Shown: positions 30,601-43,220, counted from the stretch's first letter. The stretch is 64,000 bases of DNA from Magnaporthiopsis rhizophila (GCA_003049465.1 PYSS01000088.1:62001-126000); one strand, 5' to 3'. The notes: generated from the letters alone by a model not told the origin. Numbers and translations: made by a program.

Positions 30601-32410
30601 ATATTAAAAAGGTGGCAAAAAAGGATCCGGATAACCCTAAAGGGGCCGGAAATAATAAAAGCTTTTATAACCTTAATATAAATATTAAAGCTGCCGAGGA
30701 GATTTTCCGAAAAACGGGCTTTGCATTTATTAATATTATATACCCGAATAATAATATTATTCTGCCCCAAAAAATTAACAATCCCGAAATTCCCAATTTT
30801 GCGCTTTTTGGTATTGTTACGGTATTAAAAATATTATATATTTCAGCTTATTATTATAATATAATAAAATATAAAGCCGAATATAAATAATATTATAAGC
30901 CGGTAATATAAAAATAAATTAATATGCTATTCGAAAAAGGCATATAAATAATAGAAAAATTGCTTCCAAATATTAAAATATTGCCGGGCAAATGGGTATA
31001 TATGCTCAAACTAATACCTAATAATACTTTTAAAAAAATTAAAATGCACTGGGTTATTTGCGGCAATTATAATAATATTTTGGGCAAAAATAAGGCTGTA
31101 ATATATGCAATAATTGCCTATATAGCATTTATAAGGGTATTTTTTATACTTATAGCTATTAATAATTTTAAATACCGCCAGTTCGATTTTATAACTGCTT
31201 ATTTTGGTGCTATTATATTTAATAATATTATAATATACGTATAATAATTTTAAAATATTCCGGTTAAGCAAAAAGGTTATTATTACCGTTTAAAAAAAGC
31301 ATTTTACGATTTTTGCAAATTATTTTTGTGATAATATTAAATAATTATTCCGGAGCTTAAAGCATTTAATTTTAGGCCAATTTACCAAAATGTTTGCTTT
31401 TATCGTAAAAAAAAACGGGTATTATATTATTATTTTATATGGATAATTTCCAAATTACCGTCCGTACTGTTATAAAAATTAAAATTATTGCCACCAAAAT
31501 GGGTAACCGATTTAAAATAATTATTTTGGGTGATACAAAAATATTTCTCGGTATGCAAATTGTAAAAAATTGCTAGCAAAGGATTATAAGCCTTTACCAA
31601 TATAATTATATTAATAAGATTATTATCAAATACGGACAGAAAAATCTAAAAGCAATAAAAATACCCTGGCCTTTTGGATTTATAATACCAATTATCTGGA
31701 ATTTTTTCCTGCACGAAAAGGTTTTATATTATTAATTAAAAATAGCAAATATTGGTTACCTAGCTAGCATTATTCGCCCTAATATTATATATATCGTAAA
31801 AAGGTTGCAAAAAATTAATACTAATCCCGGTAATAAGCATTTAGCACTGCTAAAGCACCTTTAACATTATATTATCGGCACCAAAAAACTCGCGCTTATT
31901 TATAACGGTCCTACTTATAATATTAAAGCAATAGGTTTAAAGGTTTATAAAAATGCCTCGTTCGCCAATTGCCTTCGTACAAGGGCATTTATAAGCGGTA
32001 TAATTATTATACTGGCGGGTGGTCCTATTTATTAATAATTAAAAAAACAAATTTTTATAATAATATTAACAACAAAGGCGGAATTTATTAACCTTTTACC
32101 AACAGGCCGGATTTTGTTTTGGATTAGGGGCATTCTGAAAAAAACTGGATACCCTTAGCGAAAAATACTTATGGTGCATACGGATAGCACCAATACCCAG
32201 GCAATGGTATTAAACCCGTTAAAATCAGCCCGCACCCGCATAATCGACCTCCGCTACAAATGGGTAATCGATGCTGTAAAACGTCAACTTTTTACCCTTA
32301 AGATTATTAGCACGGCCAATATAAAAGCAAATAATCACACAAAAGGCCTAACGGCGGAAGGACAGGCAAAATTTGCTATCCAGCTGGGAATGCAGCAAAT
32401 GCCGCAATAA
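27640..32410 (+). pseudogene. Copia-A2 gag-pol remnant
   Basis: Gag: about 27640-28620, with a decayed zinc-knuckle cluster near 28430-28530 (CNKKGYIIVLYTP). Integrase: about 29190-29940, with the His-His-Cys-Cys region (CLIHTNKKAI, YLESKATQIIGNCYFC) and the C-terminal KYWIYALQAAKKMLNYTPN. A linker with an Asn run and PAGPSILTPEK follows. RT: about 30740-31500 (IRVFFILIAINNFKYRQF, then DFITAYFGA). RNase H: up to 32410 (MVHTDSTNTQAM, RIIDLRYKWVIDAV, NHTKGLTAEGQAKF). Integrase before RT shows Ty1/copia. Numerous TAA/TAG/TGA codons make it inactive. Confidence 0.87.
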
Positions 32411-32478
32411 ACGGCTTACAGGAAATATCACGGATTTGGACGGGCTCGTAATACCTTCAGGGCCGTTGTATGGCCTAC

Positions 32479-32485
32479 GGGGGGG
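32479..32485 (+). other. Polypurine tract of Copia-A2
   Basis: Seven G directly before the 3' LTR, after GGCCTAC. The same tract precedes the 3' LTR of A3 (53929-53935) and, shorter, that of A1. It would prime plus-strand DNA synthesis. Confidence 0.75.
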
Positions 32486-32624
32486 TGTTAAAGGTGGCCT
32501 GGAGTTATGTGGGTGGCAATTAGTGCCCTATAGCTTTAGGCCTTGCACCGGCCCTGGCCTGCGATCAAATAAAGCATAATAGACACCAATCATTTTAGGT
32601 GCCAGTTATCGCGCACCTCCATCA
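32486..32624 (+). repeat. 3' LTR of Copia-A2
   Basis: 139 bp, TGTTAAAGGTGGCC...CACCTCCATCA, followed by GGAAC. Confidence 0.92.
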
Positions 32625-32629
32625 GGAAC

Positions 32630-33090
32630 CGTTTTTAGATTCGGGGGTTCCGGGGTTTGCGCGGGTAATATTAATGGAAAGCCTGTATTTTTTTTTTAGC
32701 CCTTTAGTTTTAAAATTTTTCCAGGATTCCCAGGTATCGTTTTTTTTCGGTCGAAATTTAGCCATTTAATTTTGTACTTTATAATTTCTCCTTTTAATTA
32801 TAAATCCCTAATTCTTTTAATATTTCAGGTATTTTTAAAGGATAAGGCCTTATTTTTAACCTGTTTAGGATCAGATTATTTATAAAAACCGGATCGATAA
32901 GGATTAATAAGCGATATATGGAAAGTGGGATAAATTGTTCACAAATCGGAAAAAGCTAACCTGATTATTAAAAGGGTTAAATCATAAATAATACGGAAAA
33001 AACCCAAAAGCTTAGCGTTAAGCTTTTTTATAAAGCGTTAAATTTTGATATTTTTTGTATTAAGCATTACAAACTGGCCTTCCGTAAATA
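32630..33090. other. AT-rich decayed spacer
   Basis: It continues the DNA interrupted by Copia-A2. The first 70 bases keep some GC (TTCGGGGGTTCCGGGGTTTG); the rest is strongly decayed. No feature recognised. Confidence 0.4.
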
Positions 33091-33099
33091 TTGGGAATA

Positions 33100-34250
33100 T
33101 TATTCGCTTTTTATTTATTTATCGTTTTATTTTTTTGCGAGGTTTTTTAAGTGCAATTTAGCTTTATTATAAACCCTATACATTTAATAAATGTATAATT
33201 TATTAATTGAATATAAATAAGTCCGTTTTAAAAGCAGGGGATTATTTACGGCTGGGTTAAATCCATAATTAGCAAAAAGAAATACTAATATATTGGATAA
33301 TAATATATTATTATAAACAAATTTTGCTATAAATAATAGATTAATCTAATTAAATATTCCAAAATTAACAAAAAAGTATAAATATATTTCCAAAATTTGA
33401 TTAAGTTTTTTTATTTGCCCATTAATTTAAAGCTAAAAGGCAATACTTATCCTGGGCTTAATATTAACTAATTTAAAAAAGTTCTGCTACAGGTGTGCTA
33501 TAAACCTAAAATTTTAGTTTAAAATAATATTTAATAGTACCCCGTAAAATTGCCAATATTTTTTGTCAAAAATACGGATAAAATAATTTTTTTTTTTCCT
33601 TTTTTAAAAATACAAAATGTGCCATTTTAATAAAAGGGTTTATTACCCAAATAAAATTGCACCCGCAGCTTTTTAAAAAATCCATAATAAAATTTATAGC
33701 TATAATTTGCCAAGGTTAATAATATAATTTTATGGGTTAGAAAAAACCGAAAAGGGCATATTTTGGGGCCTTATTGCGCTAATATTTTAAATAACTCCTA
33801 ATATAATCCCTAATATCCTTTTTATATTTGGCCACCAAAAATATCGGGTAATCAGTTCCAAGGTTTTATTTATACCTATATATCCGGTTATTTTGGTATT
33901 ATATTTTAAATTAAGGATTTTTTTTAATTCCAGCTAAATTAAGATTTATAATTTGTTATACTTATAAAAAAGATCATTTTATATAATTTTTGCCTTATAC
34001 AGGTTTTTAATATGCATTTGATATTTATTATCGGTTTGGGCGGCCTGTTTAATTCGATTCGTAAACATTTTATCCCATTCAAGTATTGGAATACTGCAAA
34101 ACCGGGCCGAGAATAAAAAAAAGGAAAAATTTGCGGGTTTTTTTTTTTGCAAAGTATTTTTTTGCAAACCATTATAATCGGCTGGTTTTTACCCCCCGCC
34201 TCCTTTTTTTAAATTAGTATTATTTTAATTTGGAAAAAATATCGACCTTT
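33100..34250 (-). pseudogene. Integrase remnant of another Ty3/gypsy family
   Basis: On the minus strand, reading from about 34250 downward: the zinc-binding lead-in (GYIGINKTLELITRYFWWPN, near 33840-33900), then AINFIMDFLKSCG (33670-33720), equivalent to the AMDFI start of the gypsy integrase core, with the first catalytic Asp changed to Asn. WVI and KMAHFVFLK follow, and then a decayed core to about 33100. It differs from the chromovirus copies in this window and is adjacent to the minus-strand Copia-B3. No LTR of its own was found. Confidence 0.65.
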
Positions 34251-34307
34251 TTATTTTGTTTCCCTGATTAATAATTAATTAAAAACTAATAATTAAATAG
34301 CTATTAT

Positions 34308-34606
34308 TGTTGGCAGGAGAGGGTTTCTCCTGTTCAATCGGCTCGGAGATCTCCAAAAGGGGTGAACAACGATCTTTATGATCTGGGGAAGTCCTATTAT
34401 TGTGCACAAGGAGGAAGGAATCTATCTGCCTAAGGACGGGCAAAGGACTGCCCTTTTATCTGCGCGGAGGCGATCGCCCAAAGGGCGATCCGCCGCTCTA
34501 GCCGCACAGGCCGGTTGGCCTGTGCGGGATCCAAAGGGGCCCAGAGGGTCCCTCCATTCCGTCCTCCTTTTCCGGATCGCACGCGCACAGAATGCCTATT
34601 CCGACA
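34308..34606 (-). repeat. Copia-B LTR, least decayed copy in the window
   Basis: TGTTGGCAGGAG...CCTATTCCGACA, 299 bp, with canonical TG/CA ends. Hairpins: 34472-34479 with 34483-34490 (GATCGCCC/GGGCGATC) and 34502-34512 with 34517-34527 (CCGCACAGGCC/GGCCTGTGCGG). Almost no G-to-A or C-to-T decay compared with 36048-36346. Confidence 0.93.
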
Positions 34607-36047
34607 TTTTCGGAATATTTATATGCTTTATTATATATATTTCCAAATATTTTTACCAAATTTATATCCAGCAATATATTGGTTATATCTAGCGGAAAAA
34701 ATATACGGTACAGGTTAATTATTTGGCTTTTGATTTATTTATAAGCCAAAATTTTTTAATAATAATAGTTAAATATATAGCTTTTTATAACTGGATACCG
34801 GTTTTTCCGATTTGGCAAATTAGAAAAATAAATCCCAGCTAATCGATTAATTTTTGATTTAGATAATGGCTATTATAGGATTGCTAAAATTTAATCCCTG
34901 TGGCATTTTTTAAAAGGATTAAAAAATAATTATCCGAAAATTGCCATTTCGATTTAGGGATCGGAAAAAAGGATTAGTATTTTGGCCGGTTTTTACTTCA
35001 ATAACAAATTATTTTGTTATAAAAATAATTATTACATTTTAGTTTAAGCGCTAATTTGTTTTAAAAATTTCCGGTTAATCATTTTTTGCTAATTTGATAA
35101 CTGTATATTTCCGTTTGGGCTGATAATTTTGCAGGCAAAATTGCAATTTTAAAAATTTTGTTTTTATCCCGATAATTTGTTATTAGGGGTTTTGGTATTT
35201 TTCTAATCCCCAGGTTTTGGGTAGTATTCGTATCGGTTAATAACAAATCCAGTTTTTTTAAGCTTTTTAAATTTAATCTGCTAAAAATAATAATTTTGCA
35301 ATTTGTTAAAAACCTGATAAATATCCCTGGGGCTTTTATATTTAGCCGGTTCATATATACAAGGTTCAAACTGTTAAAATCCTCGAACAAGGCCGAAAAA
35401 AAAGTTGCTGCATTGCTAGCAGTTTTTAAGCATAAATTTAATAATTCAAATATTAATTTAACTATTGGAAATGGTTTGGAACGAACTTTTTAGGGTATAA
35501 TCCTTTTATTAAAGAAAATTTTCGTTATAAAAATTTATAAAGGTTTGGGAAAAACCCAATTTTTTAAATAATTTCGTAATATTTTTCGAGAGATAGGTTT
35601 TTTTTAATCGAAATTTTTTTCGAAACCGCTTTTTTATGCTCCGGATATTTTATTAATAATACCTGTTTAATTATTAAGGTTTTATTGGAATAATCGTGGT
35701 TATTATTTTGGTAATAGATAAGCAAATTTGCTTTGGGGTGATTTTTTAATCCAAAAGCCCTCGAAAGTTTAAAAACTAATAATTTAATCCATTTCGGGGA
35801 TTATATAATATTTTTTCCTAAATTTGTGAGATTTTTTTAACTGATTTTGACCTAATTGCTGGATAATACAGGCTAAAAAAAAGGATTTATTTATTTAATA
35901 AATATGCTATTAAACGGAGGAAAATTTTTTTTTTATTTTTAGATTTTTTACCGACCTTTTTTTAAATTTTAAAAATCCGACGGGTAAATATTTAGCATTA
36001 AATCCTTTGCTTAACCGTTTGTATTATTTTTCGATAATACTGATTAG
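34607..36047 (-). pseudogene. Copia-B3 gag-region remnant
   Basis: Minus-strand gag region, homologous to B1 16388-17870 and B2 37392-38850. Example: reverse-strand peptide YMNRLNIKAPGIFIRFLTNC (35079-35390), matching MKWPNIKAPKIFIRFLTN in B1 and MDRLNIKAPKIFIKFLTN in B2. Interrupted by stops. Confidence 0.75.
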
Positions 36048-36346
36048 TATTGGCAAAAAACGCTTTTTTCTGTTAAATTGGCTTGGAAATTTCCAAAAGG
36101 GGTGAATAATAATTTTTATAATTTTGGAAAATCCTATTATTATATATAAAAAGGCAGGAATTTATTTGCCTAAAAAAGGGCAAAGGACTGCCTTTTTATC
36201 TGCGCAGAGGCGATTGCCCAAAGGGCGATCCGCCGCTTTAGCTGCACAGGCCGGTTGGCCCGTGCGGGATCCAAAAGGGCCCAGAGGGTCCCTCCATTCC
36301 GTCCTCCTTTTCCGGGTCGCATGCGTATAGAATGCCTATTCCGATA
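36048..36346 (-). repeat. 5' LTR (in element orientation) of Copia-B3
   Basis: 299 bp, TATTGGCAAAAAAC...CCTATTCCGATA. Both ends carry G-to-A or C-to-T transitions relative to the copy at 34308. Confidence 0.92.
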
Positions 36347-37087
36347 CTTTTCAAATTTTTTTTGGCAAATTTGTTACTTTGTTTAACTATAATTTTTTTA
36401 AAACATTTCGATTGGGCCTAAATAAAAATAATCTGGTTTTGGACTATTTGTAAAACAACCTGATAAATATTCCGAATATGTTTATATTAATATTGCAGTT
36501 TTGCAATCTGCTGCTATACTGTTTCGGGAACGGCCAATCGGTTAAAAATACCTTTTTAAAGATTAAAACGGTAATATAAACGGTTATTAACCTTTGATAA
36601 ATTTTAGCTATTTAAACGGGATAATTTTTATAGGGTGCAACTGGCAAATAATTATTTTCCGGATTAAAAGGAACCAGCTGCCATTCTTTTTTTTTTCTGG
36701 TATAAATTATCGAAAATAAGCGGGGTATAAAGGATAATTATTTTATTGGCATCCAGCATAAATATATTTTATTTTTCACAGGACCGGCTGGTCCTACAAA
36801 AGCAAAAGGTTTTTTTTTCTTTAAATAAAAGGCATGCTGCAGGCTTTTCCCTTATAAACGGAGGGGTTGGTTTAGGTTAGCCTTTTAATAATTTAACATT
36901 TGTATTAATATTTGCTGCTATAACCACAAAATCCAGCAATAAATATCGGTTATCAGCATAAAATGGTGATAATAAAAAAAATATTCGGCTAATTTTCCGA
37001 GCTTGGTTTTTGTAAATTCGGGATAAAATTTCGAAATTATATTTAAAAACCGCCAAAAATCCGTTTTATTTTTTTATTAAAATAGCT
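36347..37087. other. Decayed spacer with an unidentified minus-strand coding remnant
   Basis: AT-rich. The minus strand shows a coding-like stretch with stops only at former Gln/Trp-type codons (for example YPLYPAYFR, FIPEKKKNGSWFLLIRK, PIGRSRNSIAADCKTAILI). The family is not recognised. It may be part of another retroelement or a mutated host gene. Confidence 0.35.
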
Positions 37088-37092
37088 AATTC

Positions 37093-37391
37093 TGTCGGAA
37101 TAGGCATTCTGTGCGCGTGCGATCCGGAAAAGGCGGACGGAATAAAGGAACCCTCTGGGCCCCTTTGGATCCTGCACAGGCCAACCGGCCTGTGCGGCTA
37201 AAGCGGCAGATCGCCCTTTGGGCGATCGCCTCCGCACAAATAAAAGGGCAGTTCTTTGCCCTTCCTTAGGCAAATAAATTCTTTCCTCCGTAAACATAAT
37301 AATAAAACTTTCCCAAATTATAAAAATTATTATTCACCCTTTTTGAAAATCTCCGAGCCAATTGAACAAAAAAAACCCTTTTTTACTAACA
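37093..37391 (+). repeat. 5' LTR of Copia-B2
   Basis: 299 bp, TGTCGGAATAGGC...TTACTAACA. Followed by CTAATCAATACTATCG, the equivalent of CTGATTAGTATTATCG in B1, which is the presumed primer-site region. I could not match it to a tRNA. Confidence 0.93.
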
Positions 37392-37399
37392 CTAATCAA

Positions 37400-40300
37400 T
37401 ACTATCGAAAAACAATACAAACAGTTAAATAAAAAATTTAGCGCTAAATATTTACCCGTCAAATTTTTAAAATTTAGGAAAAGGTTGGTAAAAAATCTAA
37501 AAATAAAGGAATACCTTTTTTTGCTCAACAATATATTTGCTAAACAAATAAATTTTTTTTTTGGCCTATACTGCCCAATAATTAGATTAAAACCAGTTAA
37601 AAAATTTTTACAAACTTAAAAAAAAATGTTATATAATTCCCGAAATGGATTAAATTATTAGTTTTTAAATTTTCGAAAGCTTTTGGATCAAAAAATTACC
37701 CCAAAATAAATTTATTTATTTACCCACCAAAATAATAATTATAATTATTCCAATAAAATTTTAACAATTAAATAAGTATTATTAATAAAATATCCGGAGC
37801 ATAAAAAAATAGCTTTAAAAAAAATTCCCATTAAAAAAAAACTTATCCCTTAAAAAATATTACAAAATTATTTAAAGGATTGGATTTTCCCCAAATTTTT
37901 ATAAATTTTTATAACAAAAATTTTTTTTAACGAAAAAATTATACCTTAAAAAGTTTATTTGAAACCGCTTTTAACAATCAAATTAATATTTAAATTATTA
38001 AATTTATACTTAAAAATTGCCAATAATAAAACAACCTTTTTTTTAGCCTTTCTCGAGAATTTTAACAATTTAAACCTTATATATATGGATCGGCTAAATA
38101 TAAAAGCCCCGAAAATATTTATCAAATTTTTAACAAATTGCAAAATTATTATTTCTGGCAAATCGAATTTGAAAAATTTTAAAAAATTGGATTTTTTATT
38201 AATTAATACGAACAATACCCAAAACCTGGCAATTAAAAAAACAATAAAATCCTTAACGATAAATTATCGGAACAACAATAAAATTTTTAAAAATGCAATT
38301 TTGCTTATAAAATTATCGATCTAAATGAAAATATACAATTATCAAATTAACAAAAAACGGTTAACCGGAAATTTTTAAAATGGACTAATATATAAATTAA
38401 AATGTAATAATTATTTTTATAACGGAACAATCCGTTATTAAAACAAAAACCGGCCGAAATACTAATTTTCCTTTCCAATCCCTAAATTAAAACAGTAATT
38501 TTCGGATATTTATTTTTCTAATTCCCCTAAAAAATGCCACAGAAATTAAATTTTAATAATTTTGCAATAGTTATTATCCAAACCAGGAATTAATTAATTA
38601 ATTGGGATCCATTTTTCTGATCCGCCAGATTAAAAAAACCGGTTTTCAGTTATAAAAAACTATATACCCGGTTATTATTACCAGAAATTTTTGGCCTATA
38701 AACGGGCAAAAAACCAAATAATTAACCTGTACCGCATATTTTTTCCGCTAAATACGGCTAATATATTGCTTAATATAAATTTGGTAAAAATATTTAAAAA
38801 TATATATAACAAAATATATAAATATTTCGAAAAATAATATAATATTTTGAATATTAAGGTTCTAATTTTTGCAAACACCTGTAAAATATTTAGCATTTCC
38901 TTTTTATAATTTTATGCGCTTTTTTTATTAACCTTTATAAAATAAACCGAGATTTATTTTATCCAAATTATAAATAAGCAATACACTTTTAAAAAAACTT
39001 ATTTAAAATTTAAAAAATATTTCGATACAAAAATTAATTAGCAATAATATTATACAAATTAAAATTTAATTATATTCCAAATTATTAATTTCAAAAATGC
39101 AAATATAGCCAAAAATAAAATGAAAATATTTTCAACCTTTTTAAATAAATTCCAAATTTGCTAATAAATTTTAAACCCTAATTATTAGCAAAATTATTAA
39201 CTAATTATAAGCATTTTCCGTACAGTCCAAAAAATGCCCAAATTTAAAATGGCCTTTTTATATCCAAAAAAAATATTTAAAAACCTGGCTTTCCAGCTTT
39301 GCAGTATTATACAAATAAAAAAAAATATTGTTATTTATAATAATTATTTTATCGAATATAAGTTTGGAAAAAACCCCAAAATAAATATTGTACCGGTAAA
39401 TAAAATAATAACGGCCCCCGGAAAAAGCATTTTTATAACTTTCAAAATAAATGCTAAATTTGTGCCAAGTATAGCTGTTATTTAATATAATATATACCGG
39501 AAAAATAATATAGCACAAAAAAGCATTAAAAAAACACTTATCAAAAGCGTGGTAATTAAAAAAAAAGTTTTGTTCAATTTTTTCTCGAATATAAAAAAAT
39601 AGCAATAAAAATAATAAGAAATCCGCAAATAATCAGCAGGTTTAATTAATATTAAAGCCCAGCAATTAATTAAATAATAATAAGGGAAAAATATTATTAA
39701 TGCATTTTTTTACCGCTGTTATTGCCAGCTACCTTATCGATAAAGCTTTCCGGTATTGCATTTAGGCCCATTTTCCACAGCAAACAAATAAAAACCAGAA
39801 TAAAAATAACCAAAAATAAATATTGCAATAATATGTACTTTTTAACAAAAATAAATGGTACAGCATCCTTTTAAATATAAAAGCGGCCAAAATTTCGACC
39901 GCTGGTTTTATGCAATTTGAAGCATTATAATGTTTTTTGCCTAATTTTTAATTAATTATTGGCAAATTTAAATGTTACATTTATTTTGGCTCAAAAAATG
40001 CCCTATTAGTTTGGGCAAAATTATGCTAAAAATTTCGTTTAGATCGATTATTTTTTATATAATCCTATTACAAATCCTTTTTTTGCTGTATTTCGAAAAT
40101 ATGGACCAATTAGGCATTTATTTTAATAATATGCATAATAAACTTATAACCAAATTTGGCAAATGCATTCCGATTATCAGAAAATTAGGCCATCTATAAT
40201 TTTTTTTTAATAAGGCTAGCCATCCAGGTACTTTGTATTTAATTAATTAAACGATTATAAAAATGCCTTTTTTAACAAAAACAAAAATAAAGCATTTATA

Positions 40301-43220
40301 TAAACATTTTGATTATCCTTCCATTAATTACTTTTGATATATGCTAAATTAAACAGGCTATTAGGCAAATCGGAACACTTTGCAAATAATTAATCAAATA
40401 TGGTATTATTATTAAATTATAAATTTTGCACCATAATATTTTAAATTTATATTTAAAAATAATATCAATTTTAATTACAAAATAATTATTAATATTATAC
40501 ATTTAAACGGCAAATAAATATTTTATATAATTAATATAAGCATTATATTTAGCGCAATAATATTTTTTAAAAAAAAATTAGCCAAAAAGATATGGAAAAC
40601 TTTTAAATATTATTGGTTTAATACTTATTTTGGCCCGCTTAATATTATATTTTACAGTACAAAAACCAATTTTGCTGCAAACAAATTCCAGGTAAAAATA
40701 AAGCTTTTTGGGATTATATATTATTAGGTTTTAATAAAAGCATATTAATTAATAAACAAAATTAAAAAATATTATAAACTTTTCCAACAGGCTTATAAAA
40801 TAATAAAAAAAAAATACCCTAATATTTATCCCGATTTAATGCTTTAAAAAACATTTAAAATATTAAACGATATTATAAAACCCAATAAATTAATCCTTAT
40901 TTTGCTTATTTTTGGTGTTATACCGCAATTTAATAATAATTTAGCACTTTTTGAAATATAGATTTAATAAGCAGCAGTAATTACCAAAATTATAGCAAAA
41001 CTGTGCAAATTTTTTGTTAAATAAAAGGTAAATAATGCCCTAAATATACGTAACAATCCAAATATTACAGAAATATTACCCAGCTTTTTTATTTTAAAAA
41101 ATAAGGTTTTTGTTTACCAAAAAAACAAAAATAACAGGGATTTTTTAAAATATTATTTGTAATAAAAAATAAAATTATAATAAATATGCCAAATGGTTTA
41201 GTAACGTTCCGAAATATTATTTGCAAACCTTATTATAAATTGGAGGAGTAACAAATAACAGGTCCAAAAAAATAGCCGGAACTATTTAAATATTCAATTT
41301 TAAACCAGCCGCGGCTCCAAAAACAGCTTTATAAAAATACAAAATAATAAATCGATAATTTAATAAATATTAGCAAAAATAATTCAAAAATCGAAAAATT
41401 ACTGTTATTTTTTTTTTGCATAAATAAAAAAGGCCGCGCAGGGTACCTGAACCACCGGCACTTTTGATTATTGCACCAGCCAATTGTTACAAGCAGTTCT
41501 CTGCTCCTAGGGTAGGGTACGCTAGGAAAGGTAATAAGCAGTATGGTTTCCACAAGGTCGCCTTGTGCTAGGAACTGGGGTAGTAATAAAAATCTCGATT
41601 ATTTGCCCAAAGGGNATAATATTTATAAATATAAAAAAAATAAAATTTATGCACCTAATATTTTATTATCGATAGGTTAGAAAAATTATAATCCTAAACA
41701 AACCTTTTAAATAATCCGATCAAAAAAAAATTGGTAATTTGCTGGTTAATAATATAATTAAGCCGATCAAATAATACCAGGTTAATAAATCGGCAAAAGT
41801 TTTCGGAATATATATAATTAAAAAGGTTAAAAAAATAAATGCAAACCTTTATAAAAAATCGAAACTTGTGGTATAAGGATACAGTAATTGGAAAAAGTTA
41901 ATATTATTTACCTAATCCTTAACAATTATGCAATACAGCTAATATCTGATTCTTGCACTTATATTAACCCTTATGGTTATAAAAAACCAGCTAATAATCC
42001 AAAATATTAGCCAAACATATACCCAGGCCAAAATTAAGCTGCAAAAAACCGTTTATTTACACTTTTATATAAAATTATAATAATAATACCTTTTTAGAAC
42101 CATATTTTATTTGATCAAACCGCTTTATGGATTGGCTAAAACCAGATTGCATTAGTTTATAATATACCAAAAATATTATAAAAAACAACTGGATTGTTCC
42201 ATTTCCGATTATAATCCCTGTTTGTTTATTTTAAAAATTAGCAAAAGCTTTGGAATTATTGGTATACAAACTAATAATATGCTAAATTTAAATAGCAAAA
42301 AATTTATGGAAAAGGAAAAAGTTGCCCTTTAAAAGGCAAGCTTTAAAACCAAACCAAAATTTATTCTAAGCCCTGGTAATAAAGGTTATTTTAATAATTG
42401 CAAAATTGCCATTGGTAAAATAATTATCTGTATATAACAAAAGGGATAGGCAAATTAGCTTAAGCTTGTGCCTTATAAAAGTAATAATACCTAACAATAA
42501 TATATTATCCAATATGCATAAAAGGCATGTATTAGTTTAATATACCAATCGGAAGCTGCTTTTAATTATTCCGTGGCTATATAACCCAAAAAACCCCAAA
42601 ATGCAAATATCAAAAAAATTAACAAATATATCCGTTAGCAAATTAATAATACGGATAAAGGCTTAAATTATATTCAATTCGATTTATTAAAAGCAAAATT
42701 ATTTATATTTATAAACGGATTTTTTGTTAATAATAAAAATTTCAATTCACAAATCAGTTTTATAATTATTTAATAAAATTAAAACTAGTATAAAACAAAA
42801 AAATAATTTTCAAATTACCGGAAATATATTGTACTGGAACTTTGTCAAATACAAAAGGGTAATACGAAACATTTTTGCCAATAAAATTTATGGCATGGTT
42901 AATAAATTTAATGCGGGTTATATTTTTAAAACGATATTTTTAGCAATTAATAAAAAACTGAACCTGCCCTTTTATAAATTGGTAATTTGTATTAATAGCT
43001 TTTTGCTATATTAATATTTTATCCAATTCGGAATAATAATAAAAAAATATTTTATAATAAATATTATAATTTTCCGTAAATTTTATAAAGGTTGGAAAAT
43101 TAATAAAATCCGGTAAATTGCAAAAATAAATAATCCTGCAAATATTATAATTAAGGATTAGCCAAATAAAGCTTTAGAGGATTGTATTAATTTTAATATA
43201 ATAATAATTAGGATTAAGGG
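37400..43220 (+). pseudogene. Copia-B2 gag-pol remnant
   Basis: Gag start: KKFSAKYLPVKFLKFRKRLV (about 37430-37500). Integrase: about 40290-41050. RT: about 41980-42500. RNase H: about 42660-43200 (LYWNFVKYKRVIRNIFANKI is present, as in B1). Same order and same type of stop-codon damage as B1, with independent mutations. Confidence 0.83.
41480..41615 (+). other. Foreign or misassembled block with an N inside Copia-B2
   Basis: B2 matches B1 up to about 41480 (GCACCAGCCAA, where B1 has the decayed form ATTAACTAAT), then carries about 130 bp of unrelated GC-richer sequence (TGTTACAAGCAGTTCTCTGC and CTTGTGCTAGGAACTGGGGT). It resumes homology at 41616 (ATAATATTTATAAAT) right after an N. About 60 bp of B1 sequence is missing here. 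Confidence 0.7.

Larger units (their letters stand above)
27330..32624 (+). mobile_element. Ty1/copia retrotransposon A2, complete outline (5295 bp)
   Basis: LTRs 27330-27456 and 32486-32624, duplication GGAAC at 27325-27329 and 32625-32629. Order: LTR, primer site, gag, protease, integrase, RT, RNase H, polypurine tract, LTR. It is the reference copy for the family in this window because nothing is inserted in it. Coding sequence is decayed. Confidence 0.95.
34308..36346 (-). mobile_element. Internally deleted Copia-B3, minus strand (2039 bp)
   Basis: Two 299-bp minus-orientation LTRs (34308-34606 and 36048-36346) bracket about 1.44 kb that matches the 5' LTR-proximal gag region of B1 (about 16388-17870). 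About 6.6 kb of the family's interior is absent. Flanks ATTAT and CTTTT are not a duplication, so the structure may come from recombination rather than a simple insertion. Confidence 0.82.

Noticed and set aside
34607..34620. 34308-34606 as an independent solo LTR insertion in B3
   Set aside because: No 5-bp duplication is found (left ATTAT, right TTTTC), so a simple insertion is not supported. Described instead as part of a rearranged B3.
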